This document shows, piece after piece, positions 15,252-21,157 of a stretch of DNA of 21,157 bases. The notes below the pieces were generated by a model. The model had not been told where the DNA came from. It did no database searches and was given only the letters and a program-made list of their open reading frames with translations. The number at the start of each line of letters is the position of its first letter. Within the stretch, counting starts at the first letter, position 1. The stretch is from Ralstonia sp. UBA689 (GTDB lineage Bacteria > Pseudomonadota > Gammaproteobacteria > Burkholderiales > Burkholderiaceae). The position numbers and the translations under genes were made by a program. The stretch covers positions 1 through 21,157 of the forward strand of contig NZ_DBMV01000004.1 of NCBI RefSeq assembly GCF_002298975.1. The letters are read 5' to 3'.

Positions 15252-16735
15252 TGAAGACTGGAACCGAAGCCGGGATGAAAGGCGGGCCGGGCATGCAGTC
15301 TGCCGCCGCCGAGGCGCGCGGGCGCGATCGCCGGCGCAACGCGCAGGGGATCGGTGCGTCCACTTGGTATGGGCGCTTGATTGCGCCGGCCGTCTCCAGC
15401 CCGAGCGCCGTGCTGGAGACGCTGGGCGCCATGGTGGTCGCCATCGGCGTGGTCTGGCTGTTCGTGCCGGACAACCCGCTGCTGCTCGGTTATGGCTTTC
15501 CCTGGATCTGGCTGGTGCCGCTCATCCTGGCGCTGCGCTACGGCACGCTGCTGGGCGCCATGGCTGCACTGGTGGTGCTGGGGGCGTGGTGGACGTTCTA
15601 TGGCCAGACCGCCGAGGCCGGCGACTTTCCGCGCATGTATTTCCTGGGCGGGCTGATGCTGGTGCTGGTCGGTGGGCAGTTTGGCGACATCTGGGGTGCG
15701 CGGCTGTCGCGGGCGCGCACCGTCAACGGTTACCTGAACGACCGCCTGGCGGCGCTCACCAAGAACCACTTCCTGCTGCGCCTCTCGCACGAGCGGCTGG
15801 AGAACGACCTGCTGGCCAAGCCGACCACGCTGCGCGACACCCTCACGCAACTGCGCAACATCGCGCTGGCCGCGCGTGAGCATGGCGGTGGCGCCAATCA
15901 GCCCGACGTAGCCCAACTGCCCGGCGCCGTGCAGTTCCTGCAATGGACGGCGCAGGCCTGCCAGTTGGAAGTCGCGGCCATGGTGCGTGTGACGCACAAC
16001 CAGGTCGACACTGAGCCGGTGGCCCGCGTTGGCGTGCCGTTCGAGATCGTTGCCGACGACCCGCTGATCCGCCATTGCATCGACACCCACACGCTGGCCC
16101 ACCCGCAGGCGCCCGAACTGCGGAATGTGAATAGCCCGGAAGACGGCTCGCGCTACGTGGCCTGCGCGCCGGTGCTCTCGGGCGCCGATGAACTGATCGG
16201 TATCGTGGTCGTGCAGCAGATGCCGTTCCTGTCGCTGTCGTACGAGAACCTGCAGTTCCTGCTGGTGCTGCTCGGTTACTACGCCGACGGCGTGCGCCAC
16301 CTGAGCGTCAGCGCCGAGATTCTGGATCTCGTGCCCGATGCGCCGTATGAGTTCGCGCTCGATCTCGGCCGCTTGGCGCGTCTGCACCGCGATACGGGCA
16401 TCGACTCGTCGGTGGTGGCGCTCATCTTCGATCAGGACGAGGCCAGCGACGCACTGTTCGAAAGCGTGCTGCGCAGCCGTCGCGCGCTGGACGTGGTCTG
16501 GCAGGCGCGTGGCAAGGCACGCCGCGCCATCGTGACGCTGATGCCGCTCTCCGGTGCAGGTGCCGTGTCGGCCTATCTGGTGCGCATTGAAGACAGCCTG
16601 CGCGCACAGTTCGGCGTCGATTTCGAGGAGGCGCACATCAGCACGCAGACGCTGCATGTGACGGGCGAGCACCCAGGCGAAGCGCTGGTGCGTTTCCTGG
16701 CGCGTTGCCATCTGGATGCTTCCTTGGACAAGTAG
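15251..16735 (+). CDS. pelD: PelD, c-di-GMP receptor of the Pel synthase complex
   Basis: The product is a 494-aa inner-membrane protein (P. aeruginosa PelD is about 455). A basic cytoplasmic N-terminus is followed by four helices within about residues 55-160 (AMVVAIGVVWLFV, WIWLVPLILALRYG, AALVVLGAWW, LGGLMLVLVGG). A short coiled segment, a GAF domain (about 200-360) and a degenerate GGDEF domain (about 365-490) follow. The GG(D/E)EF active site is absent, so no cyclase activity is expected. The c-di-GMP I-site RxxD is present as R411-A-L-D414, and R445 lies near the position of a further binding Arg. PelD switches on polymer synthesis when c-di-GMP is high. The start overlaps the pelC stop (ATGA). 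No dedicated cyclase or phosphodiesterase for c-di-GMP lies in the window. Confidence 0.94.
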   Translation: MKTGTEAGMKGGPGMQSAAAEARGRDRRRNAQGIGASTWYGRLIAPAVSSPSAVLETLGAMVVAIGVVWLFVPDNPLLLGYGFPWIWLVPLILALRYGTLLGAMAALVVLGAWWTFYGQTAEAGDFPRMYFLGGLMLVLVGGQFGDIWGARLSRARTVNGYLNDRLAALTKNHFLLRLSHERLENDLLAKPTTLRDTLTQLRNIALAAREHGGGANQPDVAQLPGAVQFLQWTAQACQLEVAAMVRVTHNQVDTEPVARVGVPFEIVADDPLIRHCIDTHTLAHPQAPELRNVNSPEDGSRYVACAPVLSGADELIGIVVVQQMPFLSLSYENLQFLLVLLGYYADGVRHLSVSAEILDLVPDAPYEFALDLGRLARLHRDTGIDSSVVALIFDQDEASDALFESVLRSRRALDVVWQARGKARRAIVTLMPLSGAGAVSAYLVRIEDSLRAQFGVDFEEAHISTQTLHVTGEHPGEALVRFLARCHLDASLDK

Positions 16736-16753
16736 GGCGAGAGGCAAGCGACC

Positions 16754-17740
16754 ATGTTCAAGCTCACGCTCGGTGGCATCTCGGCGCAAATCGCAGCGGT
16801 GGTGATGGTGCTGCACGCCGGCAACAGCCTTGCGCTGCTGCTGTCGTGCCTGCTGCTGCAGGGCACTGCCGCTGCGCTCATCGGCCTGGCCGCCTGGCGC
16901 CTGCTGCCGCGCCGCTATCGCGTGCCGTTCGTCTGGACGTATGGCTACCTGGTCGCGCTGTGCTTCTTTGTGCCGGTGGCGGGCGGCCTGCTGGTGCTGG
17001 GCGGCCTGCTGCTCGGCAAGCTGTTCCCCAAGCCGGAAGACGACAAGGACATTGCCGACGTCGGTCTGCCGGTGTTTGTGGCGCACCTGATCTCGCGCGT
17101 GACGCATGGAGGCGGGGCGCGGCTGCGCGCGCAACTCAGCAACGAACGTGCGCCGGTGCAGAGCCGCATGACCGCGCTGGTGGCCATGCAGTCGATGCCC
17201 ACGCGCACCGCCAGCCCGGTGCTGCGGGACCTGCTGGCCGACCCGGTGGACGATATCCGCCTGCTGGCCTACGGCATGCTCGACAACGCCGAGAAAGTGC
17301 TGATGCAGAAGATCCTGGCTGAGCTGCCGCGCCTGGAAGAAGCCACCACGCCCGAAGCCCGCTATGAGATCAACAAGCGCCTAGCCGACCTGTACTGGGA
17401 GCTGATCTACCAGAACCTCGTGCAGGGCGACGTCTACCGCTACACCGCCGAGCAGGTCGAGCGCTACGCTAGCGCGGCGCTCGGCATTCAGCCCGATAAC
17501 GCCGCGCTGTGGTACATGCGCGGGCGCCTTGCGCTGTCGCGCCGTGAGCCTGACGTGGCCGAAGCGCACCTGCGCCAGGCCGAGGCGCTGGGCTTCCCGC
17601 GCGACCGCCTGCTGCCGCCGCTGGCCGAGGCCTGCTACCTGAGACGCGATTACACCGGCGCCCGCGCGGCGCTGGCGCAGTTCTCCAACCGCTCGCCGCT
17701 GCCGCTGCTGCGCCCGCTGTTGCGCTACTGGATATCATGA
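16754..17740 (+). CDS. pelE: PelE, inner-membrane TPR protein of the Pel synthase complex
   Basis: The product is 328 aa, the same size as P. aeruginosa PelE. N-terminal hydrophobic helices (about residues 8-50 and 65-92; AVVMVLHAGNSLALLLSCLL, LVALCFFVPVAGGLLVLGG) are followed by a soluble part. That part has an Ala/Leu-rich helical region and TPR-like pairs near residues 205-310 (AALGIQPDNAALWYMRGRLALSRREP). PelE links PelD, PelF and PelG in the inner membrane. ATG 16754 follows GAGAGGCAAG after an 18-base gap from pelD. The stop overlaps the pelF start (ATGA), indicating coupled translation. Confidence 0.93.
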   Translation: MFKLTLGGISAQIAAVVMVLHAGNSLALLLSCLLLQGTAAALIGLAAWRLLPRRYRVPFVWTYGYLVALCFFVPVAGGLLVLGGLLLGKLFPKPEDDKDIADVGLPVFVAHLISRVTHGGGARLRAQLSNERAPVQSRMTALVAMQSMPTRTASPVLRDLLADPVDDIRLLAYGMLDNAEKVLMQKILAELPRLEEATTPEARYEINKRLADLYWELIYQNLVQGDVYRYTAEQVERYASAALGIQPDNAALWYMRGRLALSRREPDVAEAHLRQAEALGFPRDRLLPPLAEACYLRRDYTGARAALAQFSNRSPLPLLRPLLRYWIS

Positions 17741-19344
17741 GCGATCACTTTCCACGCGCCCAGTCCGCCGACATCGCGCTGCTGCTCGAAGGGACGTTTC
17801 CCTACGTGAGCGGCGGGGTGTCGAGCTGGGTCAACCAGATGATCCGGGCGTTTCCGGACGTCCGCTTTGCCATCGTCTTCATCGGCAGCCGCCGGGAAGA
17901 TTACGGCAAGCCCGTCTACGCCATTCCCGACAACGTGGTGCACCTGGAGTGCCACTACCTGTATGACTTCCCGGCGCCGCCGCTGGTGCAGGCCAGCGGC
18001 GGTGATGCCAAGGCATTCGAGCGCTCGCGCCAGCTGCACGATGCGCTGCGCAACCCCGCACACCACAACGACACGGCCCACCTGATCCGCGCCGCCATCG
18101 ACGACCTGCGCGACGATGGCCCGCTGGCCGAGGACCAGTTCCTCTACAGCCATCGCGCGTGGGACATGATGACGGACTATTACCGGCGCTATTGCACCGA
18201 TCCGTCGTTCACGGACTACTTCTGGACCGTGCGCATCATGCACAAGCCGCTGTGGCAGCTCGTGCGCATTGCCGAGAACCTGATCCCGGTGAAGGTGTTT
18301 CACACCATCTCGACGGGCTATGCGGGTTTTCTGGGCGCGCTGCTGCGCTACCGTCGCGGGCGGCCGCTGCTGGTGTCGGAACACGGCATCTACACCAAGG
18401 AACGCAAGATCGACCTGTTCCAGAGCCAGTGGATTCGCGACAACCGCAGCATCTTTGAAAAGGACATCGCGCAAATCAGCTACTTCCGCGACTTGTGGGT
18501 GCGCTTTTTCGAGACCATGGGCCGCGTCTGCTATGACGCCGCCGAAGACATCATCGCGCTGTACGAGGGCAACCGGCAGCGGCAGGTGATCGACGGCGCG
18601 CCGGAAGAGAAGACGCGCAGCATCCCCAACGGCATCAACCTGCCGCGCCTGGCCGCGCTGCGCGACAAACGGCCCGCCAAGGTGCCGCACGTGATGTGCC
18701 TGATCGGCCGGGTGGTGCCGATCAAGGACGTGAAGACCTTTATCCGCGCCATGCTGACCGTCACGCGCGAGATGCCCGACGCCGAAGGCTGGATCGCCGG
18801 GCCCGAAGACGAAGATCCGGAATACGCGCAGGAATGCCACAGCCTGGCCGAGAGCCTGGGCCTGGGCGACCGCATCAAGTTTCTCGGCTTCCAGAAGATC
18901 GACGACATCCTGCCCAAGGTGGGCGTGCTGGTGCTGAGTTCCATCAGCGAGGCGCTGCCACTGGTGGTGCTGGAAGGGTTTGCCGCAGGCGTGCCGTCGG
19001 TCACCACGGACGTCGGTTCCTGCCGCCAGTTGCTGTTTGGCCTGGAAGGCGAGGACGCCGCGCTGGGCGCGGCCGGCGCCGTGGTGCGCATTGCCGACCC
19101 GGCTGCGCTGGCCGCCGAGGTGCTCACGCTGCTGCGCGATGAAGACCGCTGGCACGCCGCGCAGGCTGCCGGTGTCGCTCGCGTCGAGCGCTATTACACG
19201 CAGGAGATGATGGTCGGCGCCTACCGAGAGCTGTACGACCGCCTGCACGCATTGCCCGATCTGTCTGTCGAGCACGGCGCCAAGACCGCCGCCGCAGCCT
19301 GCCCGTACCACGCGGGGCAGGCTGGCAAGAAGGGAGCGCACTGA
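17737..19344 (+). CDS. pelF: PelF, GT4-family glycosyltransferase
   Basis: The product is a 535-aa cytosolic glycosyltransferase (P. aeruginosa PelF is about 507). It uses UDP-sugars to polymerise Pel, a polymer now known to be rich in N-acetylgalactosamine. The N-terminal Rossmann half opens with LLLEGTFPYVSGGVSSWVNQ, the signature that separates PelF from other GT4 enzymes. The C-terminal half has CLIGRVVPIKDVKTFI and the GT4 EX7E motif SEALPLVVLEGFAAGVP with E405 and E413. The C-terminal end past about residue 510 is Ala-rich and poorly conserved-looking (TAAAACPYHAG). It is coupled to pelE upstream and to pelG downstream (TGATG). All recognised motifs are intact. Confidence 0.95.
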   Translation: MSDHFPRAQSADIALLLEGTFPYVSGGVSSWVNQMIRAFPDVRFAIVFIGSRREDYGKPVYAIPDNVVHLECHYLYDFPAPPLVQASGGDAKAFERSRQLHDALRNPAHHNDTAHLIRAAIDDLRDDGPLAEDQFLYSHRAWDMMTDYYRRYCTDPSFTDYFWTVRIMHKPLWQLVRIAENLIPVKVFHTISTGYAGFLGALLRYRRGRPLLVSEHGIYTKERKIDLFQSQWIRDNRSIFEKDIAQISYFRDLWVRFFETMGRVCYDAAEDIIALYEGNRQRQVIDGAPEEKTRSIPNGINLPRLAALRDKRPAKVPHVMCLIGRVVPIKDVKTFIRAMLTVTREMPDAEGWIAGPEDEDPEYAQECHSLAESLGLGDRIKFLGFQKIDDILPKVGVLVLSSISEALPLVVLEGFAAGVPSVTTDVGSCRQLLFGLEGEDAALGAAGAVVRIADPAALAAEVLTLLRDEDRWHAAQAAGVARVERYYTQEMMVGAYRELYDRLHALPDLSVEHGAKTAAAACPYHAGQAGKKGAH

Positions 19345-20714
19345 TGGCCGGCATCGGTTTTGAACTGCGCAAGATGCTCAAGCGTGACAGCCTGCTCGGG
19401 CTGCTGCGCGCCTACACCTACGCTGGCATCATCAGCTCGGGGCCGTGGATTCTCTCCATCGTCGGGATTCTGCTGATCGGTATCCTGAGCCTGCCGTTCG
19501 TGATTCCCAGCTCGCTCATCACGCAATTCCAGGTGTCGGTCACCTACCTGATTGCGGTGAGCCTAATATTGACCGGCCCGCTGCAGCTTGCCTTCACGCG
19601 CTTTGCGTCTGACCGGTTTTTCGAAAAGCAAGACGATCTCATTCTGCCCAACTACCACGCCGTGTCGTTCGTGACGACGCTCATCGCGGGCGGGCTGGGG
19701 CTGGTGGTCATGCTGTCCGCATTCCCGCAGCAGTCGGCCATCTACCGGGTGCTGATGCTGGCCGGCTTCGTGGTCATGGCCAACATCTGGATTGCGGTGA
19801 TCTTCCTGTCGGGCATGAAGCAGTACAAGGCCATCCTGTGGATCTTCCTGATCGGCTACACGCTCACGGTGCTGCTGGCGTTGCTGTTCAACCGCGCGGG
19901 GCTGGAGGGCTTGCTGCTGGGCTTCGTGCTGGGGCAGTTGTGTCTGCTGATCGGCATGGCCGGGCTCATCTACCGCAACTTCAGCGGGCGGCGCTTTCTG
20001 TCGTTCGAGGTGTTTGACAAGCGCTTTGCGTATCCGTCGCTCATGCTGATCGGGCTGCTGTACAACCTCGGCATCTGGCTCGACAAGTTCATGTTCTGGT
20101 ATGCGCCGGGCACCGGGCGGCAGGTGATCGGGCCGCTGCATGCGTCGGTCATCTATGACATCCCGGTGTTCCTGGCGTACCTCGGCATCATCCCCGGGAT
20201 GGCCGTGTTCCTCGTGCGCATCGAGACGGACTTTGTCGAGTACTACAACGCCTTCTACGATGCCGTGCGGGGCGGCGCGTCGCTGGAGCATATTGAAGAC
20301 ATGCGCAACACGATGGTGCAGACCATCCGCGCGGGCCTGTACGAGATCGTGAAGATCCAGGCGATGGCGGCGCTGGTGCTGTTTGCCGTGGGGGCTTCGG
20401 TGCTGCGGGTGCTGCAGATCTCCGAGCTGTATCTGCCGCTGCTGTATGTCGACACCATCGCCGCGAGCTTGCAGGTGGTGTTCCTGGGGGTGGTGAATAT
20501 CTTCTTCTACCTGGACCGGCGGCGTGTGGTGCTGGGGCTGGCAGCGGCGTTTGTTGCGCTCAACGGGGCGCTGACGTGGGTCACGCTGCAGTTGGGGCCG
20601 GCCTGGTATGGGTACGGGTTTGCCGTGTCGCTGCTGCTGGTGGTGATGGCGAGTCTGGTGATCCTGGATCGGAAGCTGGATCGGTTGGAGTACGAGACGT
20701 TTATGTTGCAGTAG
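19344..20714 (+). CDS. pelG: PelG, MOP/MATE-like inner-membrane transporter
   Basis: The product is 456 aa, the same size as P. aeruginosa PelG. The N-terminal GIGFELRKMLKRDSLLGLL and then RAYTYAGIISSGPWILSI are characteristic. About twelve hydrophobic segments follow in six pairs up to residue 445, with only short loops and a cytoplasmic Tyr/Asp-rich loop near 290-330 (VEYYNAFYDAVRGG). PelG is placed in the polysaccharide transporter group and passes the growing chain across the inner membrane with PelD, PelE and PelF. The ATG shares one base with the pelF TGA. It is the last gene of the operon, and a terminator follows 71 bases later. Confidence 0.95.
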   Translation: MAGIGFELRKMLKRDSLLGLLRAYTYAGIISSGPWILSIVGILLIGILSLPFVIPSSLITQFQVSVTYLIAVSLILTGPLQLAFTRFASDRFFEKQDDLILPNYHAVSFVTTLIAGGLGLVVMLSAFPQQSAIYRVLMLAGFVVMANIWIAVIFLSGMKQYKAILWIFLIGYTLTVLLALLFNRAGLEGLLLGFVLGQLCLLIGMAGLIYRNFSGRRFLSFEVFDKRFAYPSLMLIGLLYNLGIWLDKFMFWYAPGTGRQVIGPLHASVIYDIPVFLAYLGIIPGMAVFLVRIETDFVEYYNAFYDAVRGGASLEHIEDMRNTMVQTIRAGLYEIVKIQAMAALVLFAVGASVLRVLQISELYLPLLYVDTIAASLQVVFLGVVNIFFYLDRRRVVLGLAAAFVALNGALTWVTLQLGPAWYGYGFAVSLLLVVMASLVILDRKLDRLEYETFMLQ

Positions 20715-20785
20715 GGCTTGCAGTTGGCCCTCACTGCCATCCGGAGCCCCGCATGTGGCGCTCGGACTCCGGGCAATGACACATC

Positions 20786-20830
20786 AAGCCTTGCGCACGG
20801 CGCTCCAAGCGTCGGCCGCAAGGCTTTTTG
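20786..20830 (+). terminator. Intrinsic terminator of the pel operon
   Basis: AAGCCTTGCG (20786-20795) pairs perfectly with CGCAAGGCTT (20817-20826). The inner bases CGGCGCT and AGCGTCG extend the hairpin, and a T run follows. It is the only hairpin-plus-T structure noticed after pelG. Confidence 0.85.
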
Positions 20831-20894
20831 CTTTGCGATTGCTGCCTTTTGCAGCAACCCCACGACGCTTTGGGGCCGGCCGTTGCAGCCTGGA

Positions 20895-21104
20895 ACTCGA
20901 CGTTCGAGGCTTTTCGCTCGGCGGCCGGGGCTCTGAGCTCGGCGGGTCGAGTTTTCTTCTCGGAAAACGGAGTTCCGAACTCGGTGCGTCGAGCTTTTTT
21001 CTCGGCGAGTGGAGCTCTGAACTCGGCGCACCGAGTATTTTTCTCGGCTGATGGAGCTCATAGCTCGGCGAGTCGCGGTTTTTGCTCCGCATGCCGCGCA
21101 TGGA
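20895..21104. repeat. Tandem array of five imperfect 42-bp repeats, each two 21-bp halves
   Basis: Units start at 20895, 20937, 20979, 21021 and 21063, all exactly 42 bases. The consensus opens with (A/G)CTCGGCGngTCGAG, runs through TTTT, and continues with TCTCGGnnnnnGGAGCTCTGA. The two 21-base halves share the core CTCGGnnnnnnGAG. Several units contain the palindrome GAGCTC or the dyad CTCGG-CGCA-CCGAG. Unit period is a multiple of three and several frames on both strands stay open, giving 14-residue repeats such as SSELHSPRKKLDAP on the minus strand. No frame has a convincing ribosome binding site, so I treat the array as non-coding. The fifth unit is the most diverged. Confidence 0.8.
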
Positions 21105-21157
21105 TTCTTAGTGGGCCCCCGCCACAACCCTAGCTGGGAGTGTCAGGATTTCCGTGT

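Noticed and set aside
15071..17134. 687-codon minus-strand frame opposite pelD/pelE, with similar long frames opposite pelA (7815-9704) and pelF (17725-19341)
   Set aside because: All are antisense shadows of strongly biased codon use in the pel genes; none shows a motif, a signal peptide or a start region.
20784..21101. 105-codon minus-strand frame across the 42-bp repeats
   Set aside because: No Shine-Dalgarno precedes its start, it runs into the pel terminator, and other frames through the repeats are equally open. It was kept as a repeat, not a gene.

Overview
The window is GC-rich DNA whose gene content looks like a betaproteobacterium of the Burkholderiaceae, most probably a Ralstonia. 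The pointers are a YtfL/PaeA-type CNNM transporter, a MipA/OmpV porin-like protein, Ala/Pro/Lys-rich exported small proteins and a pel operon with very high third-position GC. The genus is an inference from gene content and style, not from a database match.

Left part (1-2000). A lipoprotein-like reading frame enters from the left edge and stops at 475, exactly where a decayed IS3-family insertion sequence ends. The IS remnant (473-926, minus strand) keeps only the C-terminal part of the transposase and has lost a catalytic Asp. A short non-coding stretch with phased repeats follows, then a strong hairpin terminator (1104-1138) and a small coiled-coil hypothetical gene on the minus strand. Between 1646 and 1920 I see no gene.

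Middle part (1921-7655). A minus-strand pair encodes a MipA/OmpV outer-membrane protein and a type II haloacid dehalogenase. The C-terminal stub of a type I phosphodiesterase/alkaline phosphatase sits head-to-head with mipA. Two divergent small exported basic proteins, at least one resembling acid-shock protein Asr, flank a 394-bp spacer rich in inverted repeats and helically phased GTAA motifs. A MerR-type regulator with a textbook 19-bp-spacer operator/promoter and an apparently leaderless start overlaps a carboxymuconolactone-decarboxylase-family gene. That gene in turn overlaps, tail to tail, a ytfL/paeA-like gene on the minus strand.

Right part (7656-20714). This is a complete pelABCDEFG operon for the cationic exopolysaccharide Pel, all on the plus strand and tightly packed (A/B, C/D, E/F and F/G overlap). 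The division of labour follows what is known from Pseudomonas aeruginosa. PelF is the glycosyltransferase and PelD the c-di-GMP receptor. PelE and PelG complete the inner-membrane synthase complex. PelA is the periplasmic deacetylase/hydrolase, PelC the outer-membrane lipoprotein ring, and PelB the TPR scaffold plus outer-membrane barrel. Key residues for c-di-GMP binding (PelD RxxD), deacetylation and hydrolysis (PelA) and glycosyl transfer (PelF EX7E) are present, so the system looks functional.

Right edge (20715-21157). An intrinsic terminator closes the pel operon, followed by an array of five imperfect 42-bp repeats, each made of two related 21-bp halves. I recognise no family for it, and it is the least explained structure in the window. 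No tRNA, rRNA, CRISPR array or replication origin was seen.
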